Source: Jutongia hominis
GTDB lineage: Bacteria > Bacillota > Clostridia > Lachnospirales > Lachnospiraceae
Assembly (NCBI RefSeq): GCF_014384965.1
Contig: NZ_JACRSW010000008.1
Coordinates: 1-64,000 of the forward strand
DNA: 64,000 bases
Direction: 5' to 3'
Part shown: positions 34,055 through 43,538 of the stretch, in pieces
How positions within the stretch are numbered: the first letter of the stretch is position 1
How the letters are laid out: each line of letters begins with the position of its first letter
Translations under genes and position numbers: made by a program
Notes under the pieces: generated by a model
What the model saw: only the letters and a program-made list of their open reading frames with translations
Databases searched by the model: none
What the model was told of the DNA's origin: nothing

Positions 34055-35203
34055 TTAACTCCCGCATATCCGGTATGAAATATCCGCAAATGTCAGGATG
34101 TCCCCTGTATGACAGAATGTTTTGACAAATGCGGATACTTTTTCTCCATTGATATATGTACCATATGCAGAATCCATATCCATTACATAAAACCGGTTCT
34201 CTTCCATCCCTACATGAGCATGCTGCATACTGATCCTCTCCCATGCAATGCTGTAATCGCACTTTTGATCCCTTCCAATGCTGATTTCATCCAGACTGCT
34301 TTCATATTGTTCTAACCTGCAAGCTGCTATAAAAAAATCAATCAACGATTTTTTCTTTCTTTTTTGCCAAAATAAGCTTTTAGTTTTCTCTTCTTTGTAA
34401 GATGGTACATATTGCAATTGAAATCGTATTTTGTCTGATGCACTATTTTTTTGTGATTTTATCTTTTCTTCTTGTGTATAATATATATTTTTGTTTTCCT
34501 GTCCGACCGATTGTTGCGGATAAGCATTGCATTTTCTGCTTTTCTCCAAATCCAAATCATTTTCATTCCGACCGTTAGTTTGAAACGACTCTTTTATTGT
34601 ATGATCAAATTCTTTTTTTAGAGTAACATTGTCTCTTTTTCTTATATTTTCTATCGAAAAATCCTTTAAAAACTGTTGAAGTCTCTCTATGCAAAAACCT
34701 TCCGTTACAAACATATCATATAGACCATAAATAAATCGGATACCCTCTTCTGAATGATGATCTGCTTTTTCTAATAATATTTCTACCAAACGGATCATCT
34801 GCTGTTCTATTACGGCTTTTTGTCCCGGAAGATAACACACCTTCACTTGTTTCTTCACATGATCGATAAAGATCATCTCAATGTCTAAAAGATACCCCTG
34901 CTCAGGAAGTAAAAATGATGCACCGGATTCCATCAGTTTTGCAATATTTTCAAATAACAGTCGAAAAAAAGAAAGATCTGCTTTCTTCTTTTCTAAATAG
35001 CTGCAAACCGATTGTAAATTTTGATATGGATAACACAGACACATTTTGTCATCTATACAATAATATTCAAGTTCTAAGAAACCATCTATAGAATTATTTT
35101 GCAGCATATTCCATGTCAATTCATCTTCTTTTACTATTTCGATCGGCATTGTCCATACCACCTGCTTTTTTTCCTGATCAAGATACAATCCTTCTTTATT
35201 CAT
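34055..35203 (-). CDS. DUF6382/FHA-domain protein of the pilus locus
   Basis: A 382-residue protein. The N-terminal half (about 1-180) resembles DUF6382, found beside Tad/Esx-like secretion genes. A charged linker follows, and the C-terminal 85 residues form an FHA domain: ISIGRDQKCDYSI, RISMQHAHV, DSAYGTYING and GDILTFAD are the conserved phosphothreonine-binding loops. It is the last gene of the operon; its ATG overlaps the preceding stop by four bases (ATGA). It probably links pilus output to Ser/Thr phosphorylation. Confidence 0.8.
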   Translation of the reverse strand: MNKEGLYLDQEKKQVVWTMPIEIVKEDELTWNMLQNNSIDGFLELEYYCIDDKMCLCYPYQNLQSVCSYLEKKKADLSFFRLLFENIAKLMESGASFLLPEQGYLLDIEMIFIDHVKKQVKVCYLPGQKAVIEQQMIRLVEILLEKADHHSEEGIRFIYGLYDMFVTEGFCIERLQQFLKDFSIENIRKRDNVTLKKEFDHTIKESFQTNGRNENDLDLEKSRKCNAYPQQSVGQENKNIYYTQEEKIKSQKNSASDKIRFQLQYVPSYKEEKTKSLFWQKRKKKSLIDFFIAACRLEQYESSLDEISIGRDQKCDYSIAWERISMQHAHVGMEENRFYVMDMDSAYGTYINGEKVSAFVKTFCHTGDILTFADISYRICGS

Positions 35204-35607
35204 TTCTCCTCCTTTTTTCGATATCTTCTGGCTTCATCCGGTTGTTTTGCCGGATATGTTTCTTCTAATTCTATTTTTTGACTACCATGAAGCATAAAAG
35301 TAAGCAATGGAATGTTCACACGGGAATGTGCTGCGACCTTTCCCTTGATCAAAAGAACATTTGAAGATATCTCTTTTTTATCTATAATCATGATCCACAT
35401 CTTTTTTTGAAGTTCCTCTATAGGTCCTGACTCTTTCTTTTCTTTCTCTGCCATCAAAAAGACTCGGTCTTGCAAATCCGCCTGTAAAACACATCTGTCA
35501 TGGTGCCACAAGATCAGATACAGGATCATAAATGCAATTCCAAGAACCATCGGAACAATAAATGCTGCCTCTACGGTATAACTCCCTCTTTCTTTTTTCC
35601 AAAGCAT
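35200..35607 (-). CDS. TadE-like pilus assembly protein (short)
   Basis: A 135-residue protein with the TadE N-terminus GSYTVEAAFIVPMVLGIAFM: a membrane helix with the Glu of a type IV pilin-like signal. The remainder is extracytoplasmic. TadE/F pseudopilins are minor parts of Flp pili. It ends with a charged KK/EE tail and overlaps the FHA gene. Confidence 0.8.
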   Translation of the reverse strand: MLWKKERGSYTVEAAFIVPMVLGIAFMILYLILWHHDRCVLQADLQDRVFLMAEKEKKESGPIEELQKKMWIMIIDKKEISSNVLLIKGKVAAHSRVNIPLLTFMLHGSQKIELEETYPAKQPDEARRYRKKEEK

Positions 35608-35687
35608 ATCCTCATATATAATCCAATTGCCTTAGCCGGTAATTGAATTTATCCTTTCTCCCGGTTATCGCCAGGCAATTCATCCCA

Positions 35688-36107
35688 TTATCCTGCTGCC
35701 AGCACCAGAAAATATGCTAACCCAATACATGGTGCAAACGGAAACGCGGTTTCTTTATTTTTTTTGCGTAAAATAATCAGATATAATGCAACAACAAAAG
35801 CAATCATAAAACTGATATAAATGATCATGACATTTTTCCATAATCCCATTGCTGCTCCTGTCATTCCAAATAAAAAAGCATCTCCTTTTCCGATTTTTTC
35901 TTTTGTCAGCAAACTGATCATATAAAAAATACTGCCGCTTCCTAGCGAACAGATCCATATGAATCCGTTTCCACTACAAAATTGCATAAAAAGCAATACT
36001 ATTGTAATCGTAAAGATAACATACACTGCAATTTTTTTCTGCCACAGATCTGTAATAACCGCAAAGACCATTCCAATCCCTGCTAAAGCCTGAATACCAT
36101 ATTCCAT
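35688..36107 (-). CDS. Small A24 prepilin peptidase-like protein
   Basis: A 139-residue membrane protein of the prepilin peptidase (A24) fold, without the N-terminal methylase domain. The two catalytic Asp are present: VITDLWQKKI and GKGDAFLFG. It is shorter than the other peptidase of this locus (183 residues). It may process the TadE-like proteins flanking it. ATG after GGAAGGAGTTTAT. Confidence 0.75.
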   Translation of the reverse strand: MEYGIQALAGIGMVFAVITDLWQKKIAVYVIFTITIVLLFMQFCSGNGFIWICSLGSGSIFYMISLLTKEKIGKGDAFLFGMTGAAMGLWKNVMIIYISFMIAFVVALYLIILRKKNKETAFPFAPCIGLAYFLVLAAG

Positions 36108-36259
36108 ATAAACTCCTTCCCGTATCTTTTCTGCCTGTAAAGTTCTTTTTTCTCATTTACACTAATCTTATCTTTTCAGGTTATAAAAAACTGATATGTA
36201 ATCGGTTATCATATATTTCACATTCGCACAGCTCTTATTTTCCATGTTATAGCCCCTTG

Positions 36260-37066
36260 CTATTTAACACATTTGCTGCACCCCGGCATATCCGCAACAT
36301 CTTTTCTTGGCACCTTTCTCGGTGTTCGCAATAATTTAGAGCATGATCTTATTGCATGACAGCAATCGCCATATGTTGTAATATAAACCAGTCTTCCTGC
36401 CGTCAATTCCATATTACGGCAACAACTTTTACAGATACCATATTTTCCACCGGAAGCATTTCTTTTTTTATATACATTTTGATATAGAACACTTTGAATA
36501 TCCGGGTAAAGATATACACATTTCTGCTGTTTATGATAAACTCTTCCATGTTCTGTAATGTATACAAATTCTTCTGTTCCATCACCTTCATAAACCATGC
36601 TCTTTCCAGTATAATCATGATATTTTATCTGACGATAAGAATATATTTTAAACTGCGAACTTCCTATAAACGGAATCTTATGTTTTGTTGCAACACTACA
36701 TATTTTTTGTTCATCATCCCATCGAATGACAGCCTTTTCTTTATAAAGCATTTCTATCATTCCTGCTTTTGTTCCATATGTCTGATACCGGGCAACTGCC
36801 CGTGCTAATGTCATTTCCATTCTGCTTTGAATAAATACAAGCTCAAACAAATATAAAAGGGAAAAAAAGGCTAAAAAGAATGTTGTTGCGCAAAAAGCAG
36901 CTTCCACCGTTAATGTTCCCTTTTTCAAAAGCACACAGGGGCATCCTTCTCTTTGATATTTGGAGGAGAAACTTTGGGGAGCTTCCTTGTTCACATTTAG
37001 GTTTTTTTCTGTAATATGGTTCATTTTTACAAAGCGAAGGACACCCCTATTCACTTTTATATCCAT
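36260..37066 (-). CDS. TadE-like protein with Cys-rich C-terminal region
   Basis: A 268-residue protein. After a 48-residue cytoplasmic N-terminus comes KKGTLTVEAAFCATTFFLAF, a TadE-type membrane helix. The exported part contains many Cys (KSCCRNMEL, GDCCHAIRSCSK, MPGCSKC), suggesting disulfides or metal. The start overlaps the upstream gene by 20 bases and has GGAGGTGAATT before it. Confidence 0.75.
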   Translation of the reverse strand: MDIKVNRGVLRFVKMNHITEKNLNVNKEAPQSFSSKYQREGCPCVLLKKGTLTVEAAFCATTFFLAFFSLLYLFELVFIQSRMEMTLARAVARYQTYGTKAGMIEMLYKEKAVIRWDDEQKICSVATKHKIPFIGSSQFKIYSYRQIKYHDYTGKSMVYEGDGTEEFVYITEHGRVYHKQQKCVYLYPDIQSVLYQNVYKKRNASGGKYGICKSCCRNMELTAGRLVYITTYGDCCHAIRSCSKLLRTPRKVPRKDVADMPGCSKCVK

Positions 37067-38699
37067 AATTCACCTCCAGACTTTTATAGGTATATTTTGT
37101 TTGAAAAAGAGAGTTCTCTAGAAATGGCAGTTCACAAAACTGATATGGTATCTGATAGTTGACCTTATATCTGCATTTGCAAATACAGGTATGAACGCAG
37201 AATGTCCGGTTATATTTCTCTCTCAAGTCATATTCGATCAGACTAAAAATTCTTTTTTCAATCGTATCTTGCGAAACAAATAAAAGAAAACTCCATAAAT
37301 ACTGCGAATATGATATAGACGATATCTCCTTTTTTCCATCATCATTTGGATATACATTGGCTTTTTGCGTAAATAACTTTTTCGACCCCATGCAGATTTC
37401 TTCATATTTCATTTGAAAATCAGATGATTTCTTCAAAGCAGAAATCTTTTTTCCCATCAACAGGGCTCGAACATCCACACAGGCTTCCTCAAATGACAAA
37501 ATTAATAAAATAGTATACTGTATTGCATTGATCACGGGTGGAAGACCGGTAATTCCTGCAATTGCAGTTGCTGTAGCCAGACTCTTTTCCTGAAAAGCCG
37601 CATCACTCATAACACATGTAAAATTTAACAGCAAACGAACAACTAATAACCGATTGATCACAGAAATTAAATTATCTTTTTCCCTGCTTTTTCCCCCGAT
37701 CAGATATTCGAGACCATATTTCGTTGTCCGGTTCTGCTCATTTGTATAAGAAGAAAAGACTTTATTGGCATAACGAATTATACTTATTTTTTCTATAGGA
37801 CTGTTTACTTTTTCCCTCTCATCCTCCTGCTTTTGATTTTTACTGATAAAGTCACTCAAAATGGCACCAGCCTCCGATTCTGACTTCGCATCTTTTCTTT
37901 GCATATCTTTTATATCAGTTGCCTTCTTTGTGCCCTCTTTATTCTTCTTGTCATCCTCATCCTTTTGATCAGGTCTGTCATTCTCCTGACAGGAAGTAAT
38001 AACGCCATCTGTCATTCTATCCTCATCGCACACAAGTCCTAAAATCCCATCTCTTGCCAAATTGGTGAAAAATTTTAACGGATTTCCACCGGCAGAATCT
38101 GTCTTGTCATGACTGATCTCTTGTTTTTCTTCTGCAGCATTTTTGCCTTTTGTGGCTTTTTTATCATCAGACTGCTCGTATTTTCCCTGCTCATAATCTT
38201 TTGTCACGGCAAGTTTACTTTGTATTTCGTTCTTATCCGCTGTCTGTATCTTTTGGTCAATAGTATCTTTGATGTCCATTACTGCTTCCTGTTTCAAAAA
38301 AGCTGTCACCTGACCTAAAAATTCATTAGAGTCTGTAATATAATCTGCTTTTTTTACAATAGCATCGATATCCCGATATCCAAAAAGATCCACATATTGC
38401 TTGTCCTTCTTAACCGGCACTGCACTAAGATTTTCAAACAGAACCCTCTGATACGCAAACTCCAGATCAGAAACATTCTTTCCTTCTGCGCCGCCATACC
38501 CAAATAAACCATACTCCCGATACAACTCTTTGTTGTAGTCACCAAATGCTGTTACAGCTGCAGAATAGGCAGACGTACGAACATGTCCGGCATTGATAAG
38601 GCTGCGGACATTTTCAAAAGTCACGCCAAACATTGCAAAAAACAAAAGAAAAATAATACTAAGAAAAACTGTAATGCTTCCGCCTTCTTTTTGATCCAT
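37047..38699 (-). CDS. DUF5702-type TadG-like pilus protein
   Basis: A 550-residue protein with the N-terminal GGSITVFLSIIFLLFFAMFG helix of TadG/DUF5702 proteins. An extracellular region follows, with a highly charged Lys/Asp/Glu-rich middle part (about 170-300). It is preceded by AGGAGGCTGCGA. Such proteins are pilus-associated in Clostridia Tad loci; precise function is unknown. Confidence 0.78.
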   Translation of the reverse strand: MDQKEGGSITVFLSIIFLLFFAMFGVTFENVRSLINAGHVRTSAYSAAVTAFGDYNKELYREYGLFGYGGAEGKNVSDLEFAYQRVLFENLSAVPVKKDKQYVDLFGYRDIDAIVKKADYITDSNEFLGQVTAFLKQEAVMDIKDTIDQKIQTADKNEIQSKLAVTKDYEQGKYEQSDDKKATKGKNAAEEKQEISHDKTDSAGGNPLKFFTNLARDGILGLVCDEDRMTDGVITSCQENDRPDQKDEDDKKNKEGTKKATDIKDMQRKDAKSESEAGAILSDFISKNQKQEDEREKVNSPIEKISIIRYANKVFSSYTNEQNRTTKYGLEYLIGGKSREKDNLISVINRLLVVRLLLNFTCVMSDAAFQEKSLATATAIAGITGLPPVINAIQYTILLILSFEEACVDVRALLMGKKISALKKSSDFQMKYEEICMGSKKLFTQKANVYPNDDGKKEISSISYSQYLWSFLLFVSQDTIEKRIFSLIEYDLREKYNRTFCVHTCICKCRYKVNYQIPYQFCELPFLENSLFQTKYTYKSLEVNYGYKSE

Positions 38700-38788
38700 T
38701 CGCAGCCTCCTTTCCGTTTACTGATGTACTCTCGGCATCTTCTCAAAAACGAATCCCTTCGATCGAATTTCGAAAGTACAGACTGTTG

Positions 38789-38983
38789 TTATTCTTTTGG
38801 TAATTCAATTTTAGAATTAACATCCGATGCATTGCTGTTGATCTGTTTAAAGGCTTTTCCGATAATATCAACAATCTGCTTTCGAAAAATTGCAATGATC
38901 ATGATCAATATCACTAAGATCAATATAATCTCAACCACACCGATTCCATCTTCTTCCTGCCAAACTTCTCTGATTACTTTCAT
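38789..38983 (-). CDS. Flp1-family type IVb pilin
   Basis: A 64-residue prepilin: short leader, EEDGIGVVEIILILVILIMI with Gly-Ile-Gly-Val-Val-Glu around the cleavage site (Glu at +5), then a hydrophobic helix and a short polar tail. This is the main pilus subunit. The ATG at 38983 is chosen since GGAGGACAAAGCTT precedes it, rather than the longer reading from 39019. It lies between the TadC-like and TadG-like genes. Confidence 0.85.
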   Translation of the reverse strand: MKVIREVWQEEDGIGVVEIILILVILIMIIAIFRKQIVDIIGKAFKQINSNASDVNSKIELPKE

Positions 38984-39083
38984 AAGCTTTGTCCTCCTAT
39001 CAATATCTGTCATTTTCATGTTCTAACCTAACCGTTTCTCCGGTTCTGTTATTTCTTATGCAATACTTTATGGTGCTTTGTAC

Positions 39084-40538
39084 TTACATACTTTGAAATG
39101 CTGCATATAAAATAAGTGCAAAAACAATTGACAACATTAACATCATCGGAAACAGCAATTTGGTCCCTGCTTCTTCTCCCAATACTTTTGCATTTTCTCT
39201 TCTTTCATGAAAAGCATCTTCCACTTCAAAATCAAGAAGACGGATCAGATCTGTTGTTCCTTTTTTCAAATTTTGTACCAGCAAAGTGCTAAACTTCATA
39301 TACGGAAGCAATCCTGTTCTTTTACCAAACAATTCATATGCTTTTGCTTCACTCATCCCATTTTCCATCTCTCTGGCCACCAGGATCATTTCCTCATATA
39401 CATAGTGGACTTTATTTTTTTCTTCTCTTTTCTCATATTCCTGTGTGATCCGAAGCCATGCACCCTTCACGCTTAGTCCTGCTTCTACTAATAAAGTAAA
39501 GCGTTCTATCATTTCCGGAAAATCCATTTTTAACTGTTTTTCTCTTTTTATCATGGCACTTTGTAATTTTTTCCCTTCTCTAAAAGGAACAAGCAGCAGT
39601 AAAATACAGGTCAACAAAAGAATCGTACTGCTCCACTGTCTGACTTTTTCCTGATACGACACTTTCTGCTTTCCGACCTGTTCCGGCAAGAAAAGATACT
39701 TTGTGGTATTAGAGGCTTTTTCATTTTGTGCAAACTGCTCCTGCCATTGCTCCCAGAATAAGCGTTCTTTTGTTTTTTGTACCGGCAATACCACTACTGT
39801 TTTAGATATGGATTCTGTTCTTTTTCTGTACCGGATCACAGCAACCAGCTCGATCACGACTGCTTCCTGACAATCTGTAGCAAGCAGCGTTCCATCTTCT
39901 TTGATCACAGAAGGATCACTGCTAGACCAGGTTACCGAGACAGCACTCTTTGGTATTGTGGTCATCAGATTCAAAGAACTTATGATCTGATTTTCACTTT
40001 TGTTTCCGCCAAGATAATTTCGTTCAATATATTGCTTTGCTTCACGAAACTTCTTTTTTCTTTCTTTTTCACTGTACTGTTCGGGTAAAACAGGTATCGT
40101 GATCTCTTGTTGGTGTTTTCCGGCTTTTGCTACTACATCCACATAACGTTTTTGTCCGGTTGCAACATCTCTTTTCAGATAATATCCCTGTATCAGATTC
40201 ATTGCGGGCGTCACAAGTCCGCTGCCAACTGCAAGCAACATTCCAAGCATTACTACAGAAAATCCCAAAAGCAGCATTCGTTCTCCTAAAAGATAATAGA
40301 TCTCCTCTATTCCCTTTCCGGGATATATTTTTTTCAATGTATCTGTCTTTTCTTTAGAAAGTTTTGGTATGATCCGTTTTTTCATATGGATCAGAACATA
40401 AAAAATACTGCTTTTTAATTTCTTTCCTTTGATATTCCGATATGGATTTTGATCGTTTTTTTCCGCTTTTACTGCCAGAAATGCAATCAATCCCAAAAGA
40501 AGGATTCCCACCGATACACAGATTTCTTCCAATAACAC
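39084..40538 (-). CDS. tadC: TadC-like pilus platform protein with inserted Ig-like domain
   Basis: A 484-residue protein. The C-terminal part (about 330-484) is a type II secretion F domain (MIERFTLLVEAGLSVKGAWL) with membrane helices, as in TadC. Between two membrane helices (about 110-300) lies an extra exported segment with an Ig-like repeat signature (VSVTWSSSDPSVIKEDGTLL), not usual in TadC, which is about 300 residues. The start is GTG at 40538 behind GGAGGAATAAAGC. Confidence 0.85.
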   Translation of the reverse strand: MLLEEICVSVGILLLGLIAFLAVKAEKNDQNPYRNIKGKKLKSSIFYVLIHMKKRIIPKLSKEKTDTLKKIYPGKGIEEIYYLLGERMLLLGFSVVMLGMLLAVGSGLVTPAMNLIQGYYLKRDVATGQKRYVDVVAKAGKHQQEITIPVLPEQYSEKERKKKFREAKQYIERNYLGGNKSENQIISSLNLMTTIPKSAVSVTWSSSDPSVIKEDGTLLATDCQEAVVIELVAVIRYRKRTESISKTVVVLPVQKTKERLFWEQWQEQFAQNEKASNTTKYLFLPEQVGKQKVSYQEKVRQWSSTILLLTCILLLLVPFREGKKLQSAMIKREKQLKMDFPEMIERFTLLVEAGLSVKGAWLRITQEYEKREEKNKVHYVYEEMILVAREMENGMSEAKAYELFGKRTGLLPYMKFSTLLVQNLKKGTTDLIRLLDFEVEDAFHERRENAKVLGEEAGTKLLFPMMLMLSIVFALILYAAFQSM

Positions 40539-40565
40539 GCTTTATTCCTCCTTTAACAGCCTGTC

Positions 40566-41291
40566 CTATACTCTGATATCACAAATGCGATTGCTCCAGT
40601 AATATGCGATCAGATAAATACTCATTAATATCGTCATAACAATACGACCACCTGCACGATACATGCAATCTAAAAATCCCGGTGAACACAGTTGGAAATA
40701 GACAATCATACCTAATGGAATTGCGTTCATAATACGGCTTTCCATCTTTTTCCCGGCAATCATTGTCTGTATTTCTCTTCCCACTTCTATCTTCAAACTG
40801 TTTTTTTCTGCACAGGAACGTGTAATACAGATCAGATCACCACCTGTTCTCTTTGCCGTTTGAAAAATCTGGGCAAATGAAGAAATGTCTTCTATATCCC
40901 ATTTCCTTGCAAATTGATACAATATCTTTTCTATTGGCTGATTCATACTGATCTGTTGATCGATCCATAAAAATTCTTTTGCAAGCAGACTATCTTTTCC
41001 GTACAAAAGCATCAGATCTTTTCTCGATTCCATAAAAGCATTTTCAATGGCATATCCTGCACTTAATGCGGAGGCTATTCCTTGCAAGCCATCCCTAAAC
41101 TGCATTGTTATCTCTTTTTGTTCTTTTGCCCTGATCTGCTTTTTTTCCTGTCGGATTCCCATCATGCCGGCAATGCTCCCAATAACGAAAGTCGGTATCA
41201 TATTCCGATAAAAAAGCATACTGACAACTGCCATTTTTATAAAGCCTTTCAAAAAACCTTTTCCTATAATCTGTATTTTACCGTTCTGCAT
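40566..41291 (-). CDS. tadB: TadB-like pilus platform protein
   Basis: A 241-residue T2SF-domain membrane protein: RDGLQGIASALSAGYAIENA and TAKRTGGDLICI mark the domain, with membrane helices near the N-terminus and in the last 60 residues. It partners TadC in the inner-membrane platform. ATG at 41291 is chosen since GGAG lies six bases before it inside the end of tadA (14-base overlap). Confidence 0.85.
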   Translation of the reverse strand: MQNGKIQIIGKGFLKGFIKMAVVSMLFYRNMIPTFVIGSIAGMMGIRQEKKQIRAKEQKEITMQFRDGLQGIASALSAGYAIENAFMESRKDLMLLYGKDSLLAKEFLWIDQQISMNQPIEKILYQFARKWDIEDISSFAQIFQTAKRTGGDLICITRSCAEKNSLKIEVGREIQTMIAGKKMESRIMNAIPLGMIVYFQLCSPGFLDCMYRAGGRIVMTILMSIYLIAYYWSNRICDIRV

Positions 41292-42579
41292 AATCATCTC
41301 CTTTTTCTGCCCGATACCCATCAGATAACTCAGGCAGTTCCATGCCTGCTGCCTTGAGTTTTTGAGTATGATACAGTGCATTTGGGGTCGCAGCTAACTG
41401 ACCGATCACATTGCCTTTCTCATCTTCCCCCTGCTCTTTAAAACAATACAATGGCTTCATAATAATCTCTGTTCCATCCATTCCAATCATTTCATCAATC
41501 TCTAATACTTTTCTCGATCTGTCACGCAAACGGCCAAGCTGCACAACAATGTCGATCGCTGATGCAATCTGACTGCGAACTGCCAAAAGCGGGATATCAA
41601 CAGCTGTCAACACCAAGGCTTCCAGACGTTTGAGCATATCATTTGGACTGTTTGCATGTCCGGTCGATAAGCTTCCATCATGCCCGGTATTCATAACACT
41701 TAAAAGATCATATGCTGCCGCATCACGCACTTCGCCCAAAATAATTCTGTCAGGTCTCATGCGTAAAGCAGAACGGATCAGATCCCTGATCGTCACTTCA
41801 TTCTTTCCTTCAAGATTGGCATTTCTTACTTCTAAGCGAACCAGATTAGGAATATTTTGAATCTGAAGTTCTGCGGAATCTTCTATTGTAATAATTCTTT
41901 CTTCCTTGGGAATGTATGCGGATAATGCATTAAGAAATGTGGTTTTTCCACTTCCGGTACCACCACTGATAAAAATATTATATTTTGCCTGCACCAGTTT
42001 TTTTAGAAATTCCGCTGCCTGCATCGTAATAGATTGAATGGATACCAGATATTCCATTGTGATCGGGTCGGCAGGGAACTTTCGAATTGTTACGATCGGC
42101 CCATTGATCGCTACCGGTGGTAATACAACATTGACTCTTGAACCATCCTGCAGTCTTACATCAACAATGGGACTGGATTCATTAACGGTACGATTGACTT
42201 TTCCGACAATCTGCTGGATCACATCCTCTAACTTTTCTTTACTCAGAAATTTTTTGGGATATGGCTCAAGCCTGCCCTGTTTTTCAATAAAAATCTGATC
42301 AGGTCCATTAACCATGATCTCTGTAATCTCCTGATCTTCTAAAATTTCCTGTAGCACATCAAGTTTACGGATCGCATAAAAGGTTCTTTGTATCACTTCT
42401 TTCTTCTCATCCATACTCAGGTAAACCGTATGAGCAAACCGTAATACACTTTCCTCGATCAGCGATAAAATGGTCTGATCGGATATGCTGCTGTTAATAT
42501 CCAGCTTTTGTAAGATTACTTCCTGTATCTCCATAATAACCTTCGTCATCTCTTCCTGTGTCATAACAAGAGCTATCAC
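41278..42579 (-). CDS. tadA: TadA/CpaF-family pilus assembly ATPase
   Basis: A 433-residue secretion ATPase (GspE/CpaF family) powering pilus assembly. Features are the Walker A FISGGTGSGKTTFLN, RIITIEDSAELQI (Asp box), ALRMRPDRIILGEVR (Walker B) and TGHDGSLSTGHAN. Length is normal. Start taken as GTG at 42579 whose GTGA overlaps the TadZ stop and which has GGAG five bases upstream; an ATG five codons later (42564) is possible. Confidence 0.93.
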   Translation of the reverse strand: MIALVMTQEEMTKVIMEIQEVILQKLDINSSISDQTILSLIEESVLRFAHTVYLSMDEKKEVIQRTFYAIRKLDVLQEILEDQEITEIMVNGPDQIFIEKQGRLEPYPKKFLSKEKLEDVIQQIVGKVNRTVNESSPIVDVRLQDGSRVNVVLPPVAINGPIVTIRKFPADPITMEYLVSIQSITMQAAEFLKKLVQAKYNIFISGGTGSGKTTFLNALSAYIPKEERIITIEDSAELQIQNIPNLVRLEVRNANLEGKNEVTIRDLIRSALRMRPDRIILGEVRDAAAYDLLSVMNTGHDGSLSTGHANSPNDMLKRLEALVLTAVDIPLLAVRSQIASAIDIVVQLGRLRDRSRKVLEIDEMIGMDGTEIIMKPLYCFKEQGEDEKGNVIGQLAATPNALYHTQKLKAAGMELPELSDGYRAEKGDDYAER

Positions 42580-43538
42580 CTCTTCTCCGATATATTTTCC
42601 CTATGTAATACAGGCACCTTGTCTGTCTTGTTCCAAATCTGTTCTAAATGTTCGCGAAGAATCAGTCTCTCAAACGCCTGCTGCTTTGACTTCTGTATCG
42701 GATGTCGTGCCTCCGGCATAAAGATCCGGTCCGCTTTTTCCAGTAAGACCATCATGGCATCTGTAATAAATCCAATATCAAAGACAATTTTTTCATAATC
42801 CGTCTCCAGTAAAAGAACCTGTATCAGCTTGTTCATATCCTCTTTTGTCATATAAAACAGATCTCTGTAGTCTTCTACTGTCAGCAGGCAATCCAGCTTT
42901 TGCTCTGTAACAATGATACTTTCTAACTTTAAAGCCAGTTTCTCTTTCTTTTGCCGGATATAAAAGATCACTTCTGACATTCCGCGAAAATCCTCAACCG
43001 GCTTCCCTTTTTTATCCGTTACTATTTCGCAAAATCCATAAAAAGCTTCCAAATTCACATATAAAGTACGGAATTTACCGGAAAGATCCTTCGCCATGGA
43101 AAACGCATATTGTGAAACACCCGAGCCGCCAAACGGGGCATAGACTGCAAGTATTTCTGCTGATTTGTGCGTCGCTCTTTTTTCTGTATAAACAATTGAA
43201 TCATCATCCGCTACGACAGCCAGTACTTCCCGCATAATGTCAGGCACAGACTGGTATTTAAAAATCTTGCAAAATGCAGAATCCTCTCGTACCATATTAC
43301 CTTCTGACAAAAGAATGATCTGCGGGATCAGACTGTGCAACACGGTAAACTCCTCTTCTGCTTCTTCTCCGCCTAACAACACATCGATCTCTCCTTTTTT
43401 CGCCTGACAAAGCAAATTTTCAAAAGATGTAAATAATCTTGTCTCCAGTGCATGATACTTTTGACGGTAAAGATATTGCATAAAATTTTTCATATAATCA
43501 CTTTTATCATAAAGTGCAAGCCGTATTTTCTTTAACAT
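42576..43538 (-). CDS. tadZ: TadZ/CpaE-like MinD-family protein
   Basis: A 320-residue protein of the MinD/ParA class that localises pilus machines. An N-terminal receiver-like part (1-130) precedes the ATPase domain, whose P-loop reads APFGGSGVSQYAFSMA: the Walker Lys is missing, so ATP hydrolysis may be weak or lost. The chain continues to KIVFDIGFITDAMM (Walker B-like). ATG at 43538 follows GGGAGGTGGACAGGACG. Confidence 0.82.
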   Translation of the reverse strand: MLKKIRLALYDKSDYMKNFMQYLYRQKYHALETRLFTSFENLLCQAKKGEIDVLLGGEEAEEEFTVLHSLIPQIILLSEGNMVREDSAFCKIFKYQSVPDIMREVLAVVADDDSIVYTEKRATHKSAEILAVYAPFGGSGVSQYAFSMAKDLSGKFRTLYVNLEAFYGFCEIVTDKKGKPVEDFRGMSEVIFYIRQKKEKLALKLESIIVTEQKLDCLLTVEDYRDLFYMTKEDMNKLIQVLLLETDYEKIVFDIGFITDAMMVLLEKADRIFMPEARHPIQKSKQQAFERLILREHLEQIWNKTDKVPVLHRENISEKR

